Shown one piece after another: positions 8,369-16,151 of a stretch of DNA of 64,000 nt. The first letter of the stretch is position 1. Every line of letters begins with the position of its first letter. Location: NCBI GenBank assembly GCA_964022665.1, contig CAXIDF010000011.1:81051-145050 (forward strand), read 5' to 3'. The notes below the pieces were generated by a model, which worked only from the letters and a program-made list of their open reading frames with translations, was not told the DNA's origin and made no database searches. The DNA is from Haliea sp964022665 (GTDB lineage: Bacteria > Pseudomonadota > Gammaproteobacteria > Pseudomonadales > Halieaceae). Made by a program: the position numbers and the translations under genes.

Positions 8369-10147
8369 TCAGCCGTCAGCGGACCAGACCAGCGCCAAGA
8401 GCTTGCCCTCGGACATCTCCTCGACGGGGGCGTCGTCATTGATGACACGCAGTTTGCCCTCTGTGGTGATGGTGAACATGGGCAGGATGCTGCTGCCGTT
8501 CTTCTCCTTGTAGGCGGCGAGGTCGAACTCCGCGTTGAGATTGATGGCACGGATTTCGGCGCCGCGTGCCAGCAGGCTGGCCAGCTTCTGGTAGGTGATG
8601 TCGTTGCCGAACAAGCGCGGTGCGCGGAACTCGTCAGCCGGGCGCTCGCGGTCGCTCACTTCGCGCTCTTCCGCGTTGCGCAGGCTGAACACACGCTTGG
8701 GGCCGAATTCGCCGCGGTATTTCAGGCAGGCGAGCGTGTTCCAGCGTGAGCGCCGCGACATGGCGAACAGGCGGCCGATACCCACCAGTTCCAGATACTG
8801 ATCGGCGTGCGAGGAAATCGGGTCACCGTAGTAGGTTTCCAGCCCGGCCATGCGGGCGCTGCGGATTTCCTCATATGACGTATCCGCGAGTTTCACCCGG
8901 AAGCCCTGGCGCACGAGCGCCTGGCCTATCGCGCGCGCCACCCCGTTTGCGCCAACAATCAGTACGCCATTGGGCTCTGCTTCGGCCAGCCCCAGTGCGC
9001 GGGTGGCGGCGCCGGCCGTGAGGCTTTGCAGCACCACAGTGGCGATGATGACGAGGAACGTGTATGCCACCAGGTCAGAGGCGCCCGGGTACCCCACGTC
9101 TTCCAGACGCAGCGCAAACAATGAGGACACTGCGGCGGCCACAATGCCGCGCGGCGCCACCCAGCTCAACAGCGCTTTCTGCCGCCACGTATAGTTGCCA
9201 CCCAGCGCCGCCGCCCACACCACCACGGGCCGCGCCAGCAGCACAACGAGCAACACCACCACGCCGCTCCAGCCTGTCGCCAGTATGTCCAGTGGGTCCA
9301 CACGGGCACCCAGTACGATGAACAGCACCGAAATGATAAGAACCGAGAGGCTCTCCTTGAAACTGAGAATTTCACTGACCCCCACATCCTTCATGTTGCC
9401 CAGCCAGATGCCCATAACGGTGACGGTCAACAGGCCTGATTCATGGGCAATGTAGTCACTGCCCGCAAACATCATGATGACCCAGGCGAGAGTCACCACG
9501 TTGATGAGATACTCCGGCACCCAATGCTTGCGCAGCACCAGGCCCAGGCTGATGGCCCCGGCGAAGCCCGCAATCAGGCCCACACCGATACTCTGCGCGA
9601 ACACGGCCCAGGACTCGGCGCCCGAGACAATGTACTGAAAAACCAGCACCGCCAGCAGCGCACCCACGGGGTCGATGAGAATGCCCTCCCAGCGCAGCAC
9701 CTGGCTGACCTCGGGTTTGGCGCGCATGGTGCGCAGCAGGGGGTTGATTACCGTGGGGCCGGTGACCACCACCAGCGCCGCGAAGAGCAGGGCGATGGGC
9801 AGCGAAAAGCCCGCCAACAGCCAGCACCCTGCCGCCATCAGCAACCAGTTGAGCAGGGCGCCCCAACTCACCAGGTTGGTGACCACCCTGCCGTGACCTT
9901 TGAGGTCGCGGAATTTGAGTGTCATGCCGCCTTCAAACAGCACCAGCGCCACCCCGAGCGAGACCATGGGGAACAGCAGGTCACCGAACTGTTCGTCGGG
10001 GCGTAACAGGCCGGTGACCGGCCCGGCGATAATGCCCAGCACCAGCAGCGCGAGGATGGAGGGCTGTTTGAGGCGCCAGGACAGCCACTGGGCGCCCACG
10101 CCCAGTACCAGTATGGCGGCGATGATATACAGCAGATTCTGATCCAC
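8369..10147 (-). CDS. Cation:proton antiporter with C-terminal TrkA-N domain
   Basis: This inner-membrane monovalent-cation/proton antiporter of the CPA1 type has 592 residues. About 12 hydrophobic segments fill the first 400 residues, including FEGGMTLKF and the paired TGPTVINPLL and EGILIDPVGA segments around the ion path. A cytoplasmic Rossmann domain follows (VLIVGANGVARAIG near residue 400), which would bind NAD(H) or a nucleotide and gate transport, and then a short C-terminal tail. The GTG at 10147 has AGGAG about 11 bases before it; the longer open frame to 10249 adds a hydrophilic stretch without a ribosome site. Whether Na+ or K+ is exchanged cannot be told from sequence. Confidence 0.85.
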   Translation of the reverse strand: MDQNLLYIIAAILVLGVGAQWLSWRLKQPSILALLVLGIIAGPVTGLLRPDEQFGDLLFPMVSLGVALVLFEGGMTLKFRDLKGHGRVVTNLVSWGALLNWLLMAAGCWLLAGFSLPIALLFAALVVVTGPTVINPLLRTMRAKPEVSQVLRWEGILIDPVGALLAVLVFQYIVSGAESWAVFAQSIGVGLIAGFAGAISLGLVLRKHWVPEYLINVVTLAWVIMMFAGSDYIAHESGLLTVTVMGIWLGNMKDVGVSEILSFKESLSVLIISVLFIVLGARVDPLDILATGWSGVVVLLVVLLARPVVVWAAALGGNYTWRQKALLSWVAPRGIVAAAVSSLFALRLEDVGYPGASDLVAYTFLVIIATVVLQSLTAGAATRALGLAEAEPNGVLIVGANGVARAIGQALVRQGFRVKLADTSYEEIRSARMAGLETYYGDPISSHADQYLELVGIGRLFAMSRRSRWNTLACLKYRGEFGPKRVFSLRNAEEREVSDRERPADEFRAPRLFGNDITYQKLASLLARGAEIRAINLNAEFDLAAYKEKNGSSILPMFTITTEGKLRVINDDAPVEEMSEGKLLALVWSADG

Positions 10148-10277
10148 TCGCGAGACTCCTGTCAGTGTGTGGTGTGCAATGCAGGGGCCAGCATACCGCA
10201 AATAGCGCTGCGCGCCGCGACAGTCGCCGGGGGGGCGGCCAGCCGCCACCGTGTGAGGTGGCGGGAAGTGAGTGGTG

Positions 10278-10307
10278 GGAGCCGCGCCGGGAAGGTGCAG
10301 CGGCTCC
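10278..10307 (-). terminator. Hairpin downstream of the DUF6351 gene
   Basis: A perfect 8-bp stem GGAGCCGC/GCGGCTCC with a 14-base loop starts 15 bases after the stop of the minus-strand gene ending at 10322. A second hairpin (CCGCCACC/GGTGGCGG) lies next to it near 10243-10264. Neither has a good T-run. Confidence 0.45.
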
Positions 10308-10321
10308 TGTGACGACGAGGG

Positions 10322-12637
10322 TTAGTCGAGCATGAGAACGCTGTAGTCGCAGACGCCATCCGGGAAGATGGCTTGCAACTGTGCGTACTGGTCGGCTGTC
10401 GGCATCCAGTCACCGTACAGGCCGGCGTCGATAGCGTCATCCAGTGGCTGCAGGGCGCACTTGAAGACATCGCCCGTGATCGGCGCGCCCGCAACAATGC
10501 GCGAAGTGCTGTAGGTGGGGAAGCGTTCGGTGCAGCTACCCGCGGGTTGATCGTCGAGTATGCCGTTCCACACGGTATCGCCACTGGCAATCAGTTCGCC
10601 AGCGCTGTCGAAGCAGCTGTCCACGGCGCTCGTGGGCCGGTTCGCCGCCACAGAACTGTCCGGATTGGCCTGGATATTGGCCATCCATTCATCCAGCACG
10701 GCAAATGCCTGCATGGTGTTGTCGTAGTCGCTGCCGTCCGGATTGCGGTCGATGAACCAGATTACCTGGTTGGAAGCATCGCCGTCGTGATTGAGCAGGC
10801 GCTGGCGCGTGACGAAGGACTGGATCGTGTTGTGCATATCCAGCTCGTCTTCCAGGTAATGACGCAGGTCGATGAACGGTATTTCGGCCTCGCCGCGCTG
10901 CACCATGCCGGAATCAAAAGCGGCCTGGATGGCGCCCGGGTCGGCACGTTTGCGCGCAGCGGGGGCATCCTCCGTGGCCGTGGTGGCGTTGCGCCAGCTC
11001 CAGGGGTCGATCTGGTTCGGGTAAAGCGGTTCGCTGTCGTCCAGCGCGAAACACAAATCGATAATGAAAGGGCACCCTTCCTGCACCATCTCCGGCTCGT
11101 TCTTCCAGCTACCGACGTTCCAGTTGAGGTCAATGAACTCGGCGGGGCTGATGTTGCCATCGAGCAGCGCCTGCAAGCCGTATTGCACACCCACGTTGTC
11201 CCAGGTGGTGGCGGCGAAGCCGTCTTCGGCACGCCCGTAAATGTTGATGACATCGGCGAAGTGTGTCCACTCAACCTCGGCCTGCTGTTCTGGGGTGATC
11301 CCGGGTGCTTCGCCAAAGTAAGGGTTGAGCGCCAAGGGTGAGAGCCCGCGCCAGGACGCGGTGCATTCGCTGGACCCCTGCGGCACCCAGGGTGTGAGCC
11401 CGAAGCTCACCACATCATTGGGCACCTCGTTGTTGGCGTTCAGGCCGATAAGCCAGCTGCGGTTGTTCCAGTCGGCCCATTTGCCGCCCGGATCATCGCG
11501 CAGCTGCAGGTCTATCCAGCGCTCGATGAGCTCACAGTCACCGATGTGAATAGTCTGTGTCACCATATCGGAATAGGAATACTGCGGTACGCCGGCATCG
11601 ATCAGGCCGGGGTGATTCTGGGCGTAGACGTACTGCTGAATGCCGCCGCCGGACCCGCCAACACCCACCGTGTAGTCAGGCACCCCGTAGGCCGAGATGA
11701 AGCGGTCCTTCACCATGAGAGCGGTTTCGCCGCCCAGTTCCAGGTTGTAGTGGGTGCCCGTTTTCGTGCCGGTGGAGTAGGCCACCGCATACCCGGCGGC
11801 GAGGCCGTCGGTATACAGCGCGCGGCTGCGGCTGGGGCTGCCCTGATAGTGGCCGATGGCCACGCCGCCCTGGAAGTAATAGATCAGGCGTTTGTTCCAG
11901 GCGCTCAAGTCGGTGTTGCCGGCTTCATCCGGTGCCGGTGACAGCATGGCAATGGAATAGAGGAAGCGGTTCAGGGTTCCCCGTTCCCAGCGCACGATGA
12001 AGTCGACTTCCTCGCCATCCAGTGTGGTGGTCGTCGCGATATCGGCAGGCCGGTCCCCGCTTTCCGGGTAGTCCATCCAGCCGCCTGCTTCGCTTAAATA
12101 CTTGTAGCTCACCACAGTCTCCACGCTGCAGTTCTCATCAATCACCGGGCCCAGCTCAAGGTCTTCCAGGTGGCCATCGGTGGCGCAGAAAAACGGTTCC
12201 TGTTGGGGCCCCGAAAAAATCGGGCCGCTGGCTGGGTGATTGACCAGAGTGACACTGGCGGCGGTCACGTTCCCCTCGGCGCTGGTCACCTCGAGGACGT
12301 TCTCCCCGTCCAGTAGACCGCCAACGCGGCCTTCCAGGCCGTGGCCTACAGTGCGGGCAGCAAACTGCGCGCTGACATCCTCGCCCTCCAGCATGACCAT
12401 AACGTCTTCCAGTGGCAGCGCTTCTGGCACTTCGATGCCGACCCGAGCCTCACCCCCGCTGACCCTCTCGGGCGCACTGGAAAGCACCGACACGGCGAAC
12501 GCGCCCAGCAGGTCGGGCTCTCCGCCCGTGTCAGTGTGGTCGGTGCCATCGCTGCAGGCTGTGAGCAAGACGGTCAATGCCAATATCCTGCCAAGAAGTG
12601 ACCCGCCACGGCGGGTAGCTGAACCAAACGTCTGCAT
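10322..12637 (-). CDS. DUF6351-family lipoprotein, possible serine hydrolase
   Basis: This is a large exported protein of 771 residues. The chosen ATG at 12637 follows TAAGGAGAAAAGG. The N-terminus is a lipoprotein leader with the lipobox LLTAC and C28 as the lipidated residue. After a short Ig-like region with about eight strands comes the main domain, which contains VGGSGGG, a G-x-S-x-G nucleophile elbow of the alpha/beta-hydrolase type. Later stretches such as WFIDRNPDGSDYDN are recalled from DUF6351 proteins, whose function is not established. An outer-membrane-bound esterase or amidase is plausible but unproven. The gene diverges from the acyltransferase across 205 bases. Confidence 0.75.
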   Translation of the reverse strand: MQTFGSATRRGGSLLGRILALTVLLTACSDGTDHTDTGGEPDLLGAFAVSVLSSAPERVSGGEARVGIEVPEALPLEDVMVMLEGEDVSAQFAARTVGHGLEGRVGGLLDGENVLEVTSAEGNVTAASVTLVNHPASGPIFSGPQQEPFFCATDGHLEDLELGPVIDENCSVETVVSYKYLSEAGGWMDYPESGDRPADIATTTTLDGEEVDFIVRWERGTLNRFLYSIAMLSPAPDEAGNTDLSAWNKRLIYYFQGGVAIGHYQGSPSRSRALYTDGLAAGYAVAYSTGTKTGTHYNLELGGETALMVKDRFISAYGVPDYTVGVGGSGGGIQQYVYAQNHPGLIDAGVPQYSYSDMVTQTIHIGDCELIERWIDLQLRDDPGGKWADWNNRSWLIGLNANNEVPNDVVSFGLTPWVPQGSSECTASWRGLSPLALNPYFGEAPGITPEQQAEVEWTHFADVINIYGRAEDGFAATTWDNVGVQYGLQALLDGNISPAEFIDLNWNVGSWKNEPEMVQEGCPFIIDLCFALDDSEPLYPNQIDPWSWRNATTATEDAPAARKRADPGAIQAAFDSGMVQRGEAEIPFIDLRHYLEDELDMHNTIQSFVTRQRLLNHDGDASNQVIWFIDRNPDGSDYDNTMQAFAVLDEWMANIQANPDSSVAANRPTSAVDSCFDSAGELIASGDTVWNGILDDQPAGSCTERFPTYSTSRIVAGAPITGDVFKCALQPLDDAIDAGLYGDWMPTADQYAQLQAIFPDGVCDYSVLMLD

Positions 12638-12842
12638 CCTTTTCTCCTTATTGTTCCGGGTGTGCAGTACTTCAATACTAGATGCCCTGACGCAGGCTGC
12701 CACTCAGGTAGTGCAATTATCTGGCCAGTGCCTTTGGAAATGGCGCGAGTCTGCTAGAATCGCGGCCAGAAGATTTCCCTGCTGCCATGTGGCGCGAATC
12801 GGTCGGGCCGCAACCCGCATACACTCGGGGAGTGCCAGTGAC

Positions 12843-13415
12843 ATGAAGCAGAAAATCGCCCGCTGGCTGCTGCGCAGGGCCGGCTGGAGCCTTGAGGGTG
12901 TTCGGCCAGCGCACGCGCGCTATGTGCTGATTGCAGCGCCACACACCTCGAACTGGGATTTCCCGCTGATGCTGTTGTACGCCGCAGCGTTTGATATCCA
13001 GGTGCGGTGGATGGGCAAGCACAGCCTGTTCGTGTGGCCAGCGGGCTGGTTTATGCGCAAGTTGGGGGGCGTGCCCATTGTCCGGCATCGCAGTGGTAAC
13101 CTGGTGTCATCACTTGTCGAAGCATTTCAGCGGCACCCGAGTCTGGTGCTTGTGGTACCAACTGAAGGCACACGCGATCGAGCCGAATACTGGAAATCCG
13201 GTTTCTATCACATCGCGCGTCAGGCCAGTGTGCCCATCGTCCCCTCGTTTCTGGACTTTTCCCGCAAGCGCGGTGGCTTCGGGCCTGCTTTGTTGACCAC
13301 GGGGAATGTGGTGACGGATATGCAGTATTTTCGTGAGTTCTATGCGGGTATGGCCGGCAAGTTTCCCGCCAACGTGGGGCCGATACGCCTGCGGGAAGAA
13401 GCGGATCAACGGTAG
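12843..13415 (+). CDS. PlsC-like lysophospholipid acyltransferase family protein
   Basis: This 190-residue enzyme probably transfers an acyl group to a lysophospholipid or related acceptor at the inner membrane. The catalytic HxxxxD motif is H34-TSNW-D39. The substrate motif is VPTEGTRD, the counterpart of the family's PEGTR. The protein is shorter than PlsC (about 240) and matches the short stand-alone acyltransferases rather than the essential PlsC. I start at the ATG at 12843 behind a GGGGAG sequence; the open frame continues far upstream only as the shadow of the opposite-strand gene. The SDR gene follows 20 bases later and may share its transcript. Confidence 0.8.
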   Translation: MKQKIARWLLRRAGWSLEGVRPAHARYVLIAAPHTSNWDFPLMLLYAAAFDIQVRWMGKHSLFVWPAGWFMRKLGGVPIVRHRSGNLVSSLVEAFQRHPSLVLVVPTEGTRDRAEYWKSGFYHIARQASVPIVPSFLDFSRKRGGFGPALLTTGNVVTDMQYFREFYAGMAGKFPANVGPIRLREEADQR

Positions 13416-13435
13416 ACCAATAAGAGGAGTGAAAG

Positions 13436-14191
13436 ATGCAACGTTTTGATGGCAAGGTCGCATTCGTGACGGGTGCAGCGTCAGGCATTGGCCTGGCAAC
13501 CATGACCCGACTGGGTCGTGAGGGTGCGAAAATCTTCGCCGCCGATATCAATGCCGGGCAACTGGCAGAGGAAGCGGCGAAGCTCAGCGAGGAGGGCGTG
13601 GACATCCACAGCCGTACGCTGGACGTCACCGATGAAGCTGACTGCCGCGCCGCAGTTGAACAGTGCGTAACGCAGTTCGGCAAGCTGGATGTGCTGTGCA
13701 ATATTGCCGGCATGGTGCTCACCAAGAACTTTGCGGACGTGAGTGTTGCCGAATGGGATCGAGTCATGACGGTGAACACGCGCTCGGTATTTGTGCTCTG
13801 CCAGGCCGCCATGCCCCACTTGCTGGAGGCCGGCGGGAATATCGTCAATATTTCGTCCGCAGCTGGCTTGCAGGGGCTGCCCTATAACAGCGCTTACTGC
13901 GCCAGCAAGGGCGCGGTGCTGCTGCTGTCGAAGTCACTGGCGGTAGAGTTTGCCGGCCGGGGTGTGCGCGTCAATGCGGTTTGCCCCGGCGCGGTGGATA
14001 CACCGTTGATCAAGGGCCTCCAGATACCCGAAGGTGCCGACATAGCCCTGTATGGACGCATGTCGCCATTGACGAGCTACTTTGCTCAGGCCGAGGAAAT
14101 CGCGGGTTCTGTTGCTTACCTCGCATCGGATGAGGCCAGGTTCGTGACTGGCTCGGCGCTGGTTATTGATGGTGGGCAGACTGCGATTTGA
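13436..14191 (+). CDS. SDR-family NAD(P)-dependent oxidoreductase
   Basis: This classical SDR has 251 residues. It has TGAASGIG at 12-19, the structural NIAG, NISSAAG for the catalytic serine, YCASK as the Tyr/Lys pair and the C-terminal VIDGGQTA typical of FabG-like enzymes. A D at the end of the second beta strand (FAADIN) favours NAD(H) over NADP(H). AAGAGGAGTGAAAG supplies the ribosome site. The substrate is not predictable; 3-oxoacyl or alcohol dehydrogenation would fit. It follows the acyltransferase with a 20-base gap. Confidence 0.9.
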   Translation: MQRFDGKVAFVTGAASGIGLATMTRLGREGAKIFAADINAGQLAEEAAKLSEEGVDIHSRTLDVTDEADCRAAVEQCVTQFGKLDVLCNIAGMVLTKNFADVSVAEWDRVMTVNTRSVFVLCQAAMPHLLEAGGNIVNISSAAGLQGLPYNSAYCASKGAVLLLSKSLAVEFAGRGVRVNAVCPGAVDTPLIKGLQIPEGADIALYGRMSPLTSYFAQAEEIAGSVAYLASDEARFVTGSALVIDGGQTAI

Positions 14192-14252
14192 GTGCGGGCG
14201 ACATCTCGTAGTTACCCGTCATCAGCCGGAATAATGTGGTGCGCAGTCGCAT

Positions 14253-14289
14253 ACCCTCCATAGGCGTGGTATTGACGCCGTTGGAGGGT
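14253..14289. terminator. Two-part hairpin after the SDR gene
   Basis: ACCCTCCA pairs with TGGAGGGT around an inner GGCGT/ACGCC stem. It lies about 60 bases after the SDR stop in the 189-base gap before the DUF2165-like gene. There is no T-run, so it may be a structured mRNA end or a dispersed hairpin repeat. Confidence 0.35.
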
Positions 14290-14380
14290 GTGGTTGCAGC
14301 CTCAAGTACGACTCAGACTGGTTGATCCTTGAAGCACCGTCTAGGCTGTAACGGTCAGCAACGCGCTCCGGAGACAGAAA

Positions 14381-14872
14381 ATGCTTCGAATACTCAAGAT
14401 CGTGACGGCCGTGTTTGTGGCCCTGCTCGGCTTGTTGCATGTGTTTGGCAACCTGGCGAATTTGCAGGCCGCTATGGGGTTTGTCGCCGTGGTCACCTCC
14501 GCGGCGGATCAACCTTACTATGCACCCTATGGTCCCCTGATTTCTTCGAACGTTCTCCACGTTGCTGTGCTGGCTATGATTCTTGCCGGTGAGGCGGCTG
14601 TTGCGGCGCTTGCATCGGCCGGGGTGTACAGGATGCTGAGAAGCCGCTTGGCCCCGCCTGACGTTTTTACCGATGCCACACGTCCGGCGGTGGCTGCGTG
14701 TGCCGTGGGCATGCTGGTCTGGTTTGGACTGTTCATCGTCATTGGCGAGGGCTATTTCATGCTCTGGCAAAGTCAGGCGGGTGCCGGGCCGATAGCCGGG
14801 GCCATGCGCTACGGTACGGTTTGTGGGTTTTTTATGTTGTTCTTATTGTTGGCACCGGACACCGACCGGTAG
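14381..14872 (+). CDS. DUF2165-like small integral membrane protein
   Basis: This 163-residue protein has four hydrophobic segments, at about 5-25, 55-80, 105-125 and 140-158, separated by short polar loops. The motif FMLWQSQ near residue 128 and the overall layout resemble DUF2165 membrane proteins, for which no function is established. Ribosome site GGAGACAGAAA precedes the ATG. It stands alone between hairpins, and nothing nearby suggests a partner. The membrane topology is visible; the family name is from resemblance. Confidence 0.65.
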   Translation: MLRILKIVTAVFVALLGLLHVFGNLANLQAAMGFVAVVTSAADQPYYAPYGPLISSNVLHVAVLAMILAGEAAVAALASAGVYRMLRSRLAPPDVFTDATRPAVAACAVGMLVWFGLFIVIGEGYFMLWQSQAGAGPIAGAMRYGTVCGFFMLFLLLAPDTDR

Positions 14873-14923
14873 TCGACACGCCGGAGATGGGGCAATCACA
14901 TGCGGCGCGTTGTGCCCCCACCT

Positions 14924-15295
14924 TCACGGCTTGCAGTTCTTCTCGCCCGCCATAACGCACAACCCGTAGCCCAGGCTGCCGTTCTCGCGGCAGTTCTTGC
15001 TGCCTGCCAGCATGCAAAGGCCGTAGCCCAGGCTGCCGCTTTTCTTGCACAGGTTGCCGTCTGCTACCTCACACAAGCCATAGCCAAGTGAGCCGTCGGG
15101 TTTGCAGAGAGGCTGCCCAGCAGCTTCACAGAGTCCGTAGCCAACCTTCAATCCGGGATTGTCGAGCTGCACCAGCGCCGCAATAGTTTCCAGCGAAAGC
15201 TCACGGCTCTGTAGCTCATCGACCAGCGCTTCCAGGTTGTTCCCCAGTGAGGCAGTGCTGGCGCACAACAAAAAGGCGGTAATAAGGTACTTCAT
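14924..15295 (-). CDS. Exported protein with four GYGLC cysteine repeats
   Basis: This is an unrecognised 123-residue protein. The ATG at 15295 has GGAG about 10 bases before it; the open frame to 15358 lacks a ribosome site. Residues 1-18 form a signal peptide ending ASTASLG. Residues 19-45 look helical and acidic. The rest is four tandem 19-residue units starting at G52, G71, G90 and G109, each reading GYGLCxxAxxxxC with exactly seven residues between the cysteines (C56/C64, C75/C83, C94/C102, C113/C121) and joined by a basic turn and GSL. One disulfide per repeat in the periplasm is the simplest reading, though metal or heme contact is possible. No function is known to me. Confidence 0.7.
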   Translation of the reverse strand: MKYLITAFLLCASTASLGNNLEALVDELQSRELSLETIAALVQLDNPGLKVGYGLCEAAGQPLCKPDGSLGYGLCEVADGNLCKKSGSLGYGLCMLAGSKNCRENGSLGYGLCVMAGEKNCKP

Positions 15296-15379
15296 AGCGA
15301 AAGCTCCGTGTCGTGAGCCGCTGGGTTGTGAAAGCACGTCTGCGGCAGGTGTAACCAAATATTGAAGCGCACCGCTTCG

Positions 15380-16120
15380 TCAGCCGGCATCATCCTTGAG
15401 GGTCGCCTCGCGAGTGCTGACGATAGCCATGGTGATCAGTCCCGTGGGTACTGCAAACACGCCGAGCCCGATCATGAGCGTAAAAAAAGTGAATATCTTG
15501 CCCCCCACAGTCACGGGGTACACATCGCCGTAGCCCACGGTCGTGAGTGTCGCCAGTGCCCACCAGAATGAATGGAATACGGAGGCGAAGGTGTCGGGTT
15601 GCGCGTCCCGCTCGAAAAAGTAGATTCCGACGGCGGCGAGGTAAAATACGAATAGTGCGCCAATGCCGAACACGGCGAGGTCCACGCGGACGAGGCGGAA
15701 GGCATCGCCAATGCGTTTGGCCGCGTCTACATAGCGCACCAGTTTGAACAAGCGGAAAAGTCGAAACAGCCAGAGGATGCGCAAACTGCGCAGGTCCAGC
15801 CCGAGCTGCAGGTAAAACGGCAGAATCACCAGCAAATCGATAATGCCATGAAAGCTGAAGATGAAGACCAGGCGCCTCTCGCTAAGCCACAGGCGCAGCA
15901 GGTATTCGATGGTAAAGACGATAATCACGAACACTTCGAACCGGTGCAGGTTGCTGCGTATTTCTGGCGGTAGATCGGGCAGCGTTTCAACGGTAAACGC
16001 CACAATGGAAAGTACGATCAGCGCTTGTATGAAAGCCTGGCACGCCCGCCCGAACAGCGTTCTATTGCCGGCAAAAACCGTCTGCAGCCGCGTTCGCAGG
16101 CTGGGTGCCTCTGCAGTCAA
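15380..16120 (-). CDS. Voltage-gated potassium channel family protein
   Basis: This 246-residue inner-membrane ion channel has six transmembrane segments. S4 is evident as a run of arginines and lysines every third residue at about 111-129 (RSLRILWLFRLFRLFKLVR). The pore carries the K+ selectivity filter TTVGYGD at 193-199. There is no cytoplasmic RCK or cyclic-nucleotide domain, so it resembles the short KvAP-type bacterial channels. The start appears to be a TTG at 16120 with GGGAG nearby. The next gene upstream on the same strand, a membrane-anchored protein of unknown role, ends 31 bases away, so the pair may be one operon. Confidence 0.9.
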   Translation of the reverse strand: MTAEAPSLRTRLQTVFAGNRTLFGRACQAFIQALIVLSIVAFTVETLPDLPPEIRSNLHRFEVFVIIVFTIEYLLRLWLSERRLVFIFSFHGIIDLLVILPFYLQLGLDLRSLRILWLFRLFRLFKLVRYVDAAKRIGDAFRLVRVDLAVFGIGALFVFYLAAVGIYFFERDAQPDTFASVFHSFWWALATLTTVGYGDVYPVTVGGKIFTFFTLMIGLGVFAVPTGLITMAIVSTREATLKDDAG

Positions 16121-16151
16121 ACTCGCTCCCCCTGTGGTTCAGACTGGTGCA

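Noticed and set aside
12240..12842. Long N-terminal extension of the acyltransferase
   Set aside because: The upstream frame is antisense to the DUF6351 gene and Ser/Thr/Pro-rich; the ATG at 12843 has a ribosome site and starts the conserved domain.
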